A DNA stretch of 16,774 bases from Methylophilaceae bacterium (GCA_006844635.1 SPJO01000059.1:1-16774), one strand, 5' to 3'; counted from the first letter of the stretch, positions 1-7,141 are shown. Notes: generated from the letters alone by a model not told the origin. Translations and numbers: made by a program.

Positions 1-2
1 GT

Positions 3-407
3 GAATTGGCACAATTTGACAGTCCAGAAATCTGTTATAGCCAACCAACCAACCGCTTTGTTGCACAGTTTTTAGGGGAGGCCAGTTTTTTGTCTGGCCA
101 ACGTAAAGTAGATAGCAATATGGTCAGCACCCACCTAGGTGAAGCGCCTACGGAAACAGCCAATACATATGGTGATGTTGATTTGTTGTTAAGGCCCGAT
201 GATGTGTCGATACGACCAGATGAAAATGGGCAAGGTACGGTCATGTGGCGCCGTTACGAAGGTAGCGCATGGCTATATGCCGTTAAAACGGATCAAGGCA
301 ATACGATTAAAATACGCAGCAGTCACGAGAATATCATCAACGAAGATCAGCGCGTTGCGCTTGAGATTACGACCACGCATCCACTGGCTGTGTTTCCCCG
401 TAGTTAA
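3..407 (+). CDS. ABC transporter ATP-binding protein, C-terminal part (FbpC/CysA/PotA type), 5' truncated by window edge
   Basis: Only the last ~134 codons are present. The frame is open to the left edge and the nucleotide-binding core (Walker A, signature, Walker B) lies outside the window. What remains is the stretch that follows the ATPase core in importers of the FbpC/CysA/PotA group. It has a segment with the pattern SPEICYSQPTNRFVAQFLG, the usual 'x-P-x-E-I-Y-x-x-P-x-N-x-F-V-A-x-F-x-G' end of the core, then a TOBE-like beta domain containing LLLRPDDVSI. By family this protein would energise uptake of iron(III), sulfate, polyamine or a similar substrate. The substrate cannot be decided from this fragment, although 'LLLRPDD' recalls iron(III) transporters. 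The TTG at position 6 is in frame but is not a credible start, because the family is about 350 residues long. A strong terminator follows ten bases after the stop. Confidence 0.8.
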   Translation, partial: ELAQFDSPEICYSQPTNRFVAQFLGEASFLSGQRKVDSNMVSTHLGEAPTETANTYGDVDLLLRPDDVSIRPDENGQGTVMWRRYEGSAWLYAVKTDQGNTIKIRSSHENIINEDQRVALEITTTHPLAVFPRS

Positions 408-416
408 GTATAAAGA

Positions 417-450
417 AAAACGCCCCAATCTTTCGAAAGGGGCGTTTTGT
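417..450. terminator. bidirectional Rho-independent terminator
   Basis: AAAACGCCCC (417-426) pairs perfectly with GGGGCGTTTT (439-448). The loop itself contains a small self-complementary CTTTCGAAAG. The stem is flanked by A-rich sequence on the left and TTTTGTTT on the right, so it works in both directions. It ends the ABC transporter gene on the plus strand and the tRNA-Met transcript on the minus strand, whose mature 3' end lies two bases to the right. Confidence 0.9.
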
Positions 451-451
451 T

Positions 452-528
452 TGGTGGTGAAAGAGGGACTTGAACCCTCGACCCCAGCATTATGAATGCT
501 GTGCTCTAACCAGCTGAGCTACATCACC
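452..528 (-). tRNA. tRNA-Met (CAT), elongator type
   Basis: The reverse complement folds as a 77-nt cloverleaf with encoded CCA (452-454). It has a D arm GCTC...GAGC, an anticodon stem CAGCA/TGCTG around loop TTCATAA (anticodon CAT; plus-strand 492-494), a variable loop of five, and a T arm GAGGG/CCCTC with loop TTCAAGT. The initiator-specific GGG/CCC anticodon-stem pairs are absent. The body resembles elongator tRNA-Met more than the lysidine-modified tRNA-Ile2, which also has a CAT anticodon. The acceptor stem is unusual: position 6 (T) faces position 67 (T), and G7 pairs with T66. It has its own promoter (577-605) and shares the bidirectional terminator at 417-450. Confidence 0.93.
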
Positions 529-576
529 ATGTAAACTTTTAATGTTCTGTGTTGCTTCAAATTCAGCAAGCCCGCA

Positions 577-605
577 ATTCTAGTGTTTTCAAGCGAGATT
601 GTCAA
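577..605 (-). promoter_or_regulatory. sigma70 promoter of tRNA-Met
   Basis: On the minus strand a perfect -35 TTGACA (605-600) and a -10 TAGAAT (582-577, one mismatch to TATAAT) are separated by exactly 17 bases. The base run just downstream is GC-rich (TGCGGGC), as in the discriminators of growth-rate-controlled stable RNA promoters. Transcription would start near 570, giving a leader of roughly 40 nt before the mature tRNA 5' end at 528. Stringent control is inferred from the discriminator only. Confidence 0.85.
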
Positions 606-654
606 AGTAAAAACGCTGTTTTTTCTAGCAGATTGCTCTAATTAAAAAAGCAAA

Positions 655-753
655 AGTGAGACTAGGCAGCTAGGAGTGAGGGACGCAGGCAGTACAATTA
701 GTACGACAAGGACCGAGTGACGAAGCTAACGACGTATCACTGACGATTTTTTT
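655..753. other. structured non-coding element downstream of ychF, function unknown
   Basis: This stretch of about 100 bases is visibly GC-richer than its A/T-rich flanks and has no credible ORF. It holds two successive inverted repeats. The first is GTAC-aatta-GTAC (692-704). The second pairs AGTGACG (716-722) with CG..TCACT (733-741) across a two-base bulge and a ten-base loop. The second hairpin is followed five bases later by seven T (747-753). Partly repeated words occur on the plus strand: GTGAG at 656 and GAGTGA at 674 and 715, the latter two followed by similar G/C/A-rich text. A CTAG-gcag-CTAG repeat lies at 662-673. It could be a dispersed intergenic repeat, a small RNA with an intrinsic terminator on the plus strand, or a 3' UTR structure for ychF. 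I see no good plus-strand promoter for it. Confidence 0.45.
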
Positions 754-760
754 GATTGGG

Positions 761-1846
761 CTAGACGTTGAAGCGGAAGAGGACAACATCCCCATCCTCC
801 ATCACATACTCCTTACCCTCCAAGCGCATTTTCCCAGCCTCTTGTGCACCTTTATGGCCTTTGTTATCGACAAAGTCTTGGTAGGCCGTCACTTCTGCGC
901 GGATAAAGCCACGTTCAAAGTCGGTATGAATCACACCAGCTGCTTGTGGGGCTGTGAAGCCTTTTTTAATGGTCCATGCACGTACTTCCTTCACGCCGGC
1001 AGTAAAGTAGGTTTGTAGGCCCAGCAAATCGTATGCAGCGCGGATAACGCGGTTAAGGCCTGGCTCTTCTTGACCCAGCTCTTCTAGGAATAAAATTTTG
1101 TCTTCTTCGTCTAGCATGGCAATCTCACCCTCGACTTTTGCACAGATGCAAACGACAGGTGCGCCTTCTGTTTTGCCTAGCTCAACGACTTTGTCTAGAT
1201 AGGGGTTGTTTTCAAAGCCTGATTCATCGACATTGGCAAGGTACATCACTGGTTTCACGGTGATGAGGCACAGTGGTTTAACCAATTGTGTTTCGTCTTC
1301 ATCTAAATCTAGGGTGCGAACAGGTGCCCCAGTATCTAAGTGCGTCTGTATTTTTTCGCATAGAGCAGTGAGTGCTTTTGCATCCTTATCCCCAGACTTG
1401 GCTTTTTTGCTTTCGCGTTGCAGTGTTTTTTCAACCGTTTCCATGTCGGCTAGCGCAAGCTCAGTGTTAATCACTTCAATATCTGCTAGTGGGTCAACCT
1501 TGCCAGATACATGCACTACATTGCCATCATCAAAGCAGCGGACAACATGGGCGATAGCGTCGGTTTCACGAATGTTGGCGAGGAATTTATTACCAAGGCC
1601 TTCACCTTTAGATGCGCCGGCGACTAAACCTGCAATGTCGACAAATTCAACGATGGCGGGTTGTGTTGCCTCTGGTACGACAAGGTCGATAATCGGTTGC
1701 ATGCGCGGGTCTGGGACTTCAACAATACCAACGTTAGGTTCAATGGTGCAGAAAGGGTAGTTTTCTGCGGCAATGCCTGCCTTGGTTATGGCGTTAAATA
1801 AGGTTGATTTTCCTACATTTGGCAGGCCGACGATTCCACACTTCAT
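761..1846 (-). CDS. ychF: YchF/Obg-family redox-sensitive ATPase, ribosome-associated
   Basis: The 361-residue product covers the whole YchF family (E. coli 363). The N-terminus carries the P-loop GLPNVGKST (residues 7-15), followed by a switch region with PFCTIEPNVG and the G3-like DIAG motif. The NKxD specificity motif of GTPases is replaced by NVDE (205-208), the signature that makes YchF proteins prefer ATP. A coiled-coil hairpin interrupts the G domain and a TGS domain forms the C-terminus. Known family members bind ribosomes and negatively influence oxidative stress responses. The ATG at 1846 gives the standard N-terminus; the Shine-Dalgarno is weak (GGAAA about five to eight bases upstream). 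In E. coli ychF follows pth. Here the two are separated by a GGDEF-EAL gene on the other strand, so ychF is probably transcribed alone. Confidence 0.97.
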   Translation of the reverse strand: MKCGIVGLPNVGKSTLFNAITKAGIAAENYPFCTIEPNVGIVEVPDPRMQPIIDLVVPEATQPAIVEFVDIAGLVAGASKGEGLGNKFLANIRETDAIAHVVRCFDDGNVVHVSGKVDPLADIEVINTELALADMETVEKTLQRESKKAKSGDKDAKALTALCEKIQTHLDTGAPVRTLDLDEDETQLVKPLCLITVKPVMYLANVDESGFENNPYLDKVVELGKTEGAPVVCICAKVEGEIAMLDEEDKILFLEELGQEEPGLNRVIRAAYDLLGLQTYFTAGVKEVRAWTIKKGFTAPQAAGVIHTDFERGFIRAEVTAYQDFVDNKGHKGAQEAGKMRLEGKEYVMEDGDVVLFRFNV

Positions 1847-1860
1847 TGTTTTTCCGATTG

Positions 1861-1883
1861 ATTAACGTTAATAGCGTATTTTA
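1861..1883 (-). promoter_or_regulatory. possible ychF promoter -10 and adjoining 12-bp palindrome
   Basis: A minus-strand TAAAAT (1883-1878) could be a -10 element for ychF. The predicted start would fall at the edge of the perfect palindrome ATTAACGTTAAT (1861-1872), which lies 14 bases before the ATG. No convincing -35 is seen; the best hexamer at 18-bp spacing is TTATAT. The palindrome could be an operator or chance A/T symmetry. Confidence 0.3.
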
Positions 1884-1920
1884 ACCGACAATAGCCTGAA
1901 TATATAACTGAAAAATGACA

Positions 1921-1954
1921 TGGCTCATTTGAAGTGAGCCACCTAGTTTTAGGT
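1921..1954. repeat. two adjacent small inverted repeats in the divergent ychF / GGDEF-EAL intergenic region
   Basis: TGGCTCA (1921-1927) pairs perfectly with TGAGCCA (1935-1941) around a seven-base loop. Immediately after, ACCTA (1941-1945) pairs with TAGGT (1950-1954) around GTTT. Neither is followed by a T tract, so they are not intrinsic terminators. They lie about 75 bases upstream of both divergent start codons and could be protein-binding sites or leader structures. Confidence 0.4.
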
Positions 1955-2026
1955 AGTGCGCGGAGTTTTGTTTTTAGTGAGTATTCTATATGATGGAGCA
2001 ACTCGCATGGAGAGAGGGCTCTGCCT

Positions 2027-4732
2027 GTGGAAAAAGAAAAAGTCATCAACAAAAGAAGAATACGACATTGGTATGAGCTGTTGCCATGGCTATTCATGCT
2101 TATTGCGTTGCCAGTGTGCTATTTTATCTGGCATTCAGCGCAGACTTACCAATTCGACGCTGGCAAACAACAGTTTCATCACCATGTTAATGCGGCTTCG
2201 CAACGATTAACAAATGAAGTTGGGCACTATACCCATGCGTTATATGGTGTGAGAAGCTTGTTTGATTCGTCACAGTTTGTTTCTGAAGATGAGTTTAAAC
2301 TGTTTGTGCACGAGATGTTGAACTCCAATTTCTCATATGGTTTACGCCAAGTGGGTTTTATCAAGCAGAATGACAATCCTGAATCTGCGGCTGTAACTTA
2401 TGTTGCCTCAAAGCAGCCTGTGGCAGATGCTGTTACTAAGATAGAGTCTGGCAACTATGCCAACTTAAGAAAAGTCTTAGCCGCGGCGGCAGAAGCAAAC
2501 CAGCCGCTCTTATCTAAATCCATTAGTTTAAATCAAGCGCATGATGATGAGTTGGCCATTGTCTTGCCTGTTTATTCTGAGCCATTGCATGTACTACCTC
2601 ATCAGCAGGCAAGCAATCAGCCAGGGAGTGAAAGTCGAACGGTTAAAGGCTGGGTGTTTGCTAATTTGGATATGCATGCCATTTTTAATGCCAGCTTAGC
2701 AGGGGCATCAGCAACTGGCACCGAAATAAGATACGCTATTTATGAAAAACAAACGGCAAGCCCTGATAAGTTGCTATATGAAAATACCGTTAAGCCTAGT
2801 GATGAAAGTGTTTATTCAGAAACATCAATCGTTACATTTAATGGGAAAAGTTGGACACTGTTTGCGCAGTCTTTGCGCCCATTTGAAAACAAGTTTGGTA
2901 TTAGCTTGGCTTCAAATGCAAGGAGTGCTGGTTTAATCGCACTGTTTGTCACGCTTGCTATATCCAGTATCTTATTTTTATTGGTTAGTAGGCTACGCGC
3001 TTACGATGCATTAAAGCAAGCGAATAAACAGCTAAGGTTGAATGATGAACGCTGGCAGTTTGCACTAGAGGGTTCGGGTGACGGTATTTGGGATTGGGAT
3101 ATCGAAAACGACCATATTGAATATTCTAAGCGTTGGAAGCAAATTTTTGGTTTTGGAGAAAATGAGCTTGATGGTACAGCAACAGAGTGGGAGGGCTTAT
3201 TGCATCCAGATGACCGCCAATTGACGCTTGATATGTTGAAGACTTATTTGCAAGAAGAATCTGATAGCTACTCTTTGGAGTATCGGTTGAAGTGTAAAGA
3301 TGGTGGTTGGAAGTGGGTGTTATCAAGAGGGATGGTCGTCACTAGGGATAAGCAAGGTAAGGCGATACGCATGGTTGGTACGCATACTGATATTTCTCAG
3401 CTAAAAGAAACAGAAGAGCAAATATGGCAACATGCCAATTATGATCATCTCACCAACTTACCTAATCGGCGCATGTTGTATGCACAGTTAGAGCGAGAAA
3501 TTGAGCAGGCAAAAAGGGCTAACAATTATTTGGCTTTGTTGTTTTTAGATTTAGATGGTTTTAAGGAAGTGAATGATGGTTTGGGTCATGACCAAGGTGA
3601 TGTGTTACTGCAGCAAACGGCTAAGCGCTTAACTAAGTGCACTTATGCACAAGATGTTGTGGCTAGGTTGGGGGGTGATGAGTTTATTATCTTAATTCCT
3701 GATATAGAGGAAAATGAGCTCAAACATCTAGAGTTTATCGCACAAAAAGTATTAAGCACACTAGCCACGCCGTTTGAATTGAAACAACAGAAAGCCTTTG
3801 TGACTGCCAGTATTGGTATTGTCATTTACCCGAATGACGCGACGACAATTGGTGGTTTGATTAAAAACGTAGATCAGGCGATGTATGCATCTAAAGCAAG
3901 GGGTGGCAATTGCTTTACTTACTTCACGTCGCGGATGCAAGAAGAGGCGCTGAATAGAATGCAGCTATCAAATGATTTACGGACAGCATTAGAGAAGCAC
4001 GAACTTTTTGTTGAATATCAGCCAATTGTTGAGTTGAACTCTGGTGATATTTATAAAGCAGAAGCCTTGTTGCGCTGGCAGCATAGTGAAAGAGGGTTAA
4101 TTGGTCCAGATGAGTTTATTCCAATTGCTGAAGATACGCGGTTGATCAATGAAATTGGCTCTTGGGTGTTTATGCAAGCCATTGGGCAATGCCAACGTTG
4201 GCGAATGGAGATAGATGCGCGCTTTGAAATTAGTGTGAATAAATCGGCCGTACAATTTATGAATGCGGATCCTCAACACTCGGCGTGGTTAAAACAATTG
4301 TCAGCAACACCTACTGAGAAGCATATGATTACAGTGGAAATTACGGAAAGCTTATTGTTAGAGCAGACGGGTCAAGTTGGCGACAGGTTGCATGAATATC
4401 GAAAAAAAGGTGTAGAAGTGGCTTTAGATGACTTTGGTACAGGCTATTCATCCTTAGCTTATTTACGAAAGTTTGAAATAGATTATCTAAAGATCGATCG
4501 CTCATTTGTGGCTAATATTGAAAATAGCAAAGAGGATCAGTTGTTATGTAAGGCCATTATTGAAATGGCGCATAGCTTAGGTATTCGGGTGATTGCTGAG
4601 GGCGTAGAAACCAAAGCGCAGCGGGATATTCTGTGGGCTGCAAATTGTGACTATGGACAAGGCTTTTATTTCTCTAAGTCCTTGCATTCATCAGATTTTG
4701 AAGCGTACGTCAGCGATAAAGCTGGCGCTTAA
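2027..4732 (+). CDS. CHASE-PAS-GGDEF-EAL membrane protein, cyclic-di-GMP synthesis/degradation
   Basis: The product has 901 residues. TM1 spans about 19-36 and is followed by a periplasmic CHASE-type sensor (about 45-295, with the typical VLPVY and GWVFANLDM stretches). TM2 spans about 301-321, then come a PAS_3 domain with PAC tail (about 340-460), GGDEF (about 475-630) and EAL (about 655-895). The cyclase motif GGDEF (549-553) is intact, but the inhibitory I-site RxxD reads YAQD (540-543), so product inhibition is probably lost. The phosphodiesterase residues look complete: EAL (679-681), N in ISVNKS, EITES, DDFGTG (801-806), LKIDRSF, AEGVET and GQGFYF. Both activities are therefore possible. 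The start is a GTG at 2027 with GAGAGGG eight bases upstream. Three stops in a row (TAA TAG TAG) end the frame. It faces pth tail to tail and ychF head to head; the periplasmic ligand is unknown. Confidence 0.93.
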   Translation: MEKEKVINKRRIRHWYELLPWLFMLIALPVCYFIWHSAQTYQFDAGKQQFHHHVNAASQRLTNEVGHYTHALYGVRSLFDSSQFVSEDEFKLFVHEMLNSNFSYGLRQVGFIKQNDNPESAAVTYVASKQPVADAVTKIESGNYANLRKVLAAAAEANQPLLSKSISLNQAHDDELAIVLPVYSEPLHVLPHQQASNQPGSESRTVKGWVFANLDMHAIFNASLAGASATGTEIRYAIYEKQTASPDKLLYENTVKPSDESVYSETSIVTFNGKSWTLFAQSLRPFENKFGISLASNARSAGLIALFVTLAISSILFLLVSRLRAYDALKQANKQLRLNDERWQFALEGSGDGIWDWDIENDHIEYSKRWKQIFGFGENELDGTATEWEGLLHPDDRQLTLDMLKTYLQEESDSYSLEYRLKCKDGGWKWVLSRGMVVTRDKQGKAIRMVGTHTDISQLKETEEQIWQHANYDHLTNLPNRRMLYAQLEREIEQAKRANNYLALLFLDLDGFKEVNDGLGHDQGDVLLQQTAKRLTKCTYAQDVVARLGGDEFIILIPDIEENELKHLEFIAQKVLSTLATPFELKQQKAFVTASIGIVIYPNDATTIGGLIKNVDQAMYASKARGGNCFTYFTSRMQEEALNRMQLSNDLRTALEKHELFVEYQPIVELNSGDIYKAEALLRWQHSERGLIGPDEFIPIAEDTRLINEIGSWVFMQAIGQCQRWRMEIDARFEISVNKSAVQFMNADPQHSAWLKQLSATPTEKHMITVEITESLLLEQTGQVGDRLHEYRKKGVEVALDDFGTGYSSLAYLRKFEIDYLKIDRSFVANIENSKEDQLLCKAIIEMAHSLGIRVIAEGVETKAQRDILWAANCDYGQGFYFSKSLHSSDFEAYVSDKAGA

Positions 4733-4756
4733 TAGTAGAACGGCTAAAGTCGGTAC

Positions 4757-5335
4757 CTACTTTTTCGTGTGCAAGGCAAGCATGGCTTTATCGAAGTCGC
4801 CATTCATCAACGCATCAATGACTTTGCTGCTGTCGTATAAACTATCATCAATGGCTTTTTGCTCATCTTTTGTTGGTGCTTTCAGAACGTAATTAACGAC
4901 TGCATGTTTATCACCTGGGTGGTCGATGCCTACTCGTAAGCGCCAGTAGTCTTTTGTGCCGAGCGCAGCGTGAATATCACGCAAGCCATTGTGACCGCCA
5001 TGACCGCCGCCAAACTTTAACTTAGTTTGTCCAGCAGGCAGGTCTAACTCATCATGAATAACCAAAATCTCTGCTGGTTTAATTTTGTAATAGTTAGCCA
5101 TGGCGGCAACCGATTTGCCACTGGCATTCATAAAGGTGGTTGGCTTTAATAGCCATTTGTCGTTGCTAGGGTTGAGCTTGCCAGTAATGCCAAACATTTT
5201 GGCATCCATGCTTAATTGGCTATTGCTTTGCTCGGCAATTAAATCTACCCACCAGAAGCCAGCATTGTGGCGTGTGGCGGTATATTTATCGCCTGGGTTG
5301 CCTAAGCCTACAAATAATTTAATTGCGCTAGTCAT
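4757..5335 (-). CDS. pth: peptidyl-tRNA hydrolase
   Basis: The 192-residue product matches the usual length of bacterial Pth. It frees tRNA from prematurely released peptidyl-tRNA in the cytoplasm. The active-site set is complete: N13 in GLGNPG, the catalytic H23 in RHNAGF, N70 in MNASGKS, D95 in IHDELDLP and N116 in GGHGGHNGLRDI. The ATG at 5335 is the only sensible start, since GLGNPG must lie close to the N-terminus; the ribosome site is weak. It follows rplY in the same direction, but a strong terminator (5386-5421) lies in the 103-base gap. Pth therefore either has its own promoter, which I could not identify clearly, or depends on read-through. It converges on the GGDEF-EAL gene with 24 bases between the stops. 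Confidence 0.97.
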   Translation of the reverse strand: MTSAIKLFVGLGNPGDKYTATRHNAGFWWVDLIAEQSNSQLSMDAKMFGITGKLNPSNDKWLLKPTTFMNASGKSVAAMANYYKIKPAEILVIHDELDLPAGQTKLKFGGGHGGHNGLRDIHAALGTKDYWRLRVGIDHPGDKHAVVNYVLKAPTKDEQKAIDDSLYDSSKVIDALMNGDFDKAMLALHTKK

Positions 5336-5385
5336 TGTTTTAGCTTACTACTTAATTACTTTCTGTGCATCATGTGTGAGCGGCA

Positions 5386-5421
5386 ATAAAAAACGCGCGC
5401 TCTATCACTAGAGCACGCGTT
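5386..5421 (-). terminator. Rho-independent terminator after rplY
   Basis: CGCGTT/AACGCG (5416-5421 with 5392-5397) and TAGAGC/GCTCTA (5409-5414 with 5399-5404) form a 12-bp stem with one C-A mismatch and a TCAC loop. On the minus strand the stem runs into TTTTTT (plus-strand A run 5388-5393). It ends the transcript arriving from prs-rplY, 18 bases after the rplY stop, and separates it from pth. Confidence 0.9.
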
Positions 5422-5438
5422 GTTTTGTCGCTTAGTGA

Positions 5439-6104
5439 TTATTCAGCATCACCTTCGGCTGCTGAATCATCTCCTTCGCCTTCAGCTACTTCACCTTCTT
5501 CTGTAGCTGCTGTCGTTTCTTCTACTTCAGCTGCTGCACGTGGTTTGTTGATAGAGCTTACTGCTGGGTCAGCACCATGCGCTAGTTGTACAAACTCAAC
5601 ATTATCAGGCAGTTTGATTTCTGATAAGTGGATAGAGTCGCCTAGTTCAAGGTTACCTAAATCAACTTCGATAAACTCTGGCAATTCTTTCGGTAAGCAG
5701 CTTACTTCTGCTTCATTCAAGATGTGACCAACAATACCGCCACCTGTTTTAACGCCAGGACATGTATCAGCGTTAACAAAGTGGAATGGCACTTTAACGT
5801 GAATCTTCTCAGTTGCAGAAACACGTTGGAAGTCAACGTGTTGAATTGTGTTACGCACTGGGTGTAATTGGTAATCACGTAATAGCACATCTTCTTTTTT
5901 ACCATCAATTTCTAAGTTTAGAATCGATGCATGGAACGCTTCATGACGAAACTCCATAAATAATTCTTTGTGGTCAAAAAGTAGTGGGATTGCATCTGCT
6001 TCACCACCATAAACAACACCTGGTACTTTACCTTCGCGACGTAGGCGGCGGCTCGCACTCGTACCTTTTACGTCACGTTGGACTGCTTTAATATTAATAC
6101 TCAT
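5439..6104 (-). CDS. rplY: 50S ribosomal protein L25 / general stress protein Ctc, long form
   Basis: The 221-residue product is the two-domain (TL5/Ctc) form of L25 rather than the 94-residue E. coli form. Residues 1 to about 95 are the 5S rRNA-binding beta barrel, starting with the N-terminal ASRRLRREGKVPGVVYGG pattern. Residues about 96-185 are the C-terminal beta domain. The last ~35 residues are a low-complexity acidic tail rich in Glu, Ala and Gly, expected to be disordered. The ATG at 6104 has a strong AGGAG seven bases upstream. It lies 63 bases downstream of prs in the same direction, a pairing common in proteobacteria, and is followed by a strong terminator. Confidence 0.96.
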   Translation of the reverse strand: MSINIKAVQRDVKGTSASRRLRREGKVPGVVYGGEADAIPLLFDHKELFMEFRHEAFHASILNLEIDGKKEDVLLRDYQLHPVRNTIQHVDFQRVSATEKIHVKVPFHFVNADTCPGVKTGGGIVGHILNEAEVSCLPKELPEFIEVDLGNLELGDSIHLSEIKLPDNVEFVQLAHGADPAVSSINKPRAAAEVEETTAATEEGEVAEGEGDDSAAEGDAE

Positions 6105-6136
6105 TTTATTACTCCTAAAATGTACTACATCAAAAT

Positions 6137-6160
6137 CTGTTATCCGCGACCAGATAACAG
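6137..6160 (-). other. perfect 8-bp inverted repeat between prs and rplY
   Basis: CTGTTATC (6137-6144) and GATAACAG (6153-6160) are perfectly complementary around an eight-base loop. The stem is A/T-rich, and on the minus strand it is followed by only ATTTTG, so it would be at best a weak terminator. In a prs-rplY transcript it sits 7 bases after the prs stop and about 30 bases before the rplY ATG. It may be an RNA-processing or stabilising hairpin that sets different mRNA levels for the two genes. Confidence 0.5.
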
Positions 6161-6167
6161 GGAAAAT

Positions 6168-7121
6168 TTATTCTGTGAATAAAGAAGAAACGGATTCTTC
6201 TTGGCTAATGCGTTTAATGGTTTCTGCTAGTAGTGCAGCGGCACTGAGTTGACGAATTTTGCTACTCGCTGCTGCATCATCTTTTAGCGGAATTGTATTA
6301 GTTACTACCAACTCATCAAGTTCAGAGGCAGTAATGTTTTCTACTGCATTACCCGATAAAATCGGGTGTGTTGCGTAGGCGACTACTTTTTTAGCACCTT
6401 TTTCTTTTAGGGCGGCAGCGGCTTCACACAGTGTATTCGCTGTGTCGACCATGTCATCCATAATTACACAAGTACGACCTTCTACTTCACCAATAATATT
6501 CATGACTTTGGCAACGTTTGGTTTTGGACGTCGTTTGTCGATAATGGCTAAATCTTCACCAATATATTTTGCCGCAGCGCGTGCTCTAACCACACCACCA
6601 ACATCTGGTGACACTACCACGACGTTGTCATGCTTTTGTGCAATCACGTCATCTAGTAATAGTGGCGTACCGTAAATATTGTCGACTGGAATATCAAAGA
6701 AGCCTTGAATCTGGTCGGCATGTAAATCCATTGTCAGCAGGCGGTTAACACCAACGCTTGTTAGCATGTTAGCAACGACTTTTGCCGTAATCGCAACACG
6801 GGCTGAACGTGGGCGACGGTCTTGTCTTGAATAGCCTAAATATGGGATGGCGGCTGTAATACGGCCAGCAGATGAGCGTCGTAACGCATCAATCATCACC
6901 ATGACTTCCATCAAACTGTCATTAGTCGGGTGGCAGGTCGGTTGTAAAACAAATACATCACGCCCGCGGACGTTTTCCAGTATTTCTAGCATAATCTCGC
7001 CGTCTGAAAAACGACCAACATCTGCACGACCTAAAGGAATACCAAGACTAGACGCTACTTCTTGCGCTAATACAGGATTCGCATTTCCTGTGAATACCAT
7101 CATGTTGCTATTCCTTGCCAC
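6168..7121 (-). CDS. prs: ribose-phosphate pyrophosphokinase (PRPP synthetase), class I
   Basis: It makes PRPP from ribose 5-phosphate and ATP for purine, pyrimidine, histidine, tryptophan and NAD synthesis. Family marks include MVFTGNANP at the N-terminus, FSDGE, GRDVFVLQPTCHPTND, the RQDRRPRSAR flexible-loop region, DLHADQIQGFFDIPVDN and the PRPP-binding loop DDMVDTANT (from about residue 222). The start is uncertain. In-frame GTG codons lie at 7127 and 7121, and ATG at 7103 and 7100. I prefer GTG 7121: AAAGG lies six bases upstream and the product then begins M-A, as in relatives (M-A-x-D-S-L-MVFTG), giving 317 residues. GTG 7127 leaves no room for a ribosome site; ATG 7103 has AAGGA eight bases upstream and remains possible. 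A terminator-like hairpin sits directly upstream, so expression depends on read-through or a hidden promoter. Confidence 0.97.
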   Translation of the reverse strand: MARNSNMMVFTGNANPVLAQEVASSLGIPLGRADVGRFSDGEIMLEILENVRGRDVFVLQPTCHPTNDSLMEVMVMIDALRRSSAGRITAAIPYLGYSRQDRRPRSARVAITAKVVANMLTSVGVNRLLTMDLHADQIQGFFDIPVDNIYGTPLLLDDVIAQKHDNVVVVSPDVGGVVRARAAAKYIGEDLAIIDKRRPKPNVAKVMNIIGEVEGRTCVIMDDMVDTANTLCEAAAALKEKGAKKVVAYATHPILSGNAVENITASELDELVVTNTIPLKDDAAASSKIRQLSAAALLAETIKRISQEESVSSLFTE

Positions 7122-7141
7122 ATGCACCCTTTATAAAATTA

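Noticed and set aside
199..495. 98-codon plus-strand ORF near the left edge
   Set aside because: It overlaps the ABC gene in another frame and runs through the terminator into the tRNA-Met gene.
600..655. Plus-strand promoter (TTGTCA at 599-604) for a small RNA in the 655-753 element
   Set aside because: No acceptable -10 is found at 16-18 bp spacing. The hexamer is the complement of part of the tRNA-Met -35.
1843..2097. 84-codon minus-strand ORF whose stop overlaps the ychF ATG (ATGA)
   Set aside because: The overlap looks like translational coupling, but the product resembles no family known to me. The ORF runs through the divergent intergenic palindromes and antisense to the GGDEF-EAL start, and it would include the candidate ychF promoter.
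4711..4770. Possible terminator between the GGDEF-EAL gene and pth
   Set aside because: GTCAGC/GCTGGC and the AAAGT..ACTTT symmetry are short, and neither combines a stable stem with a T tract.
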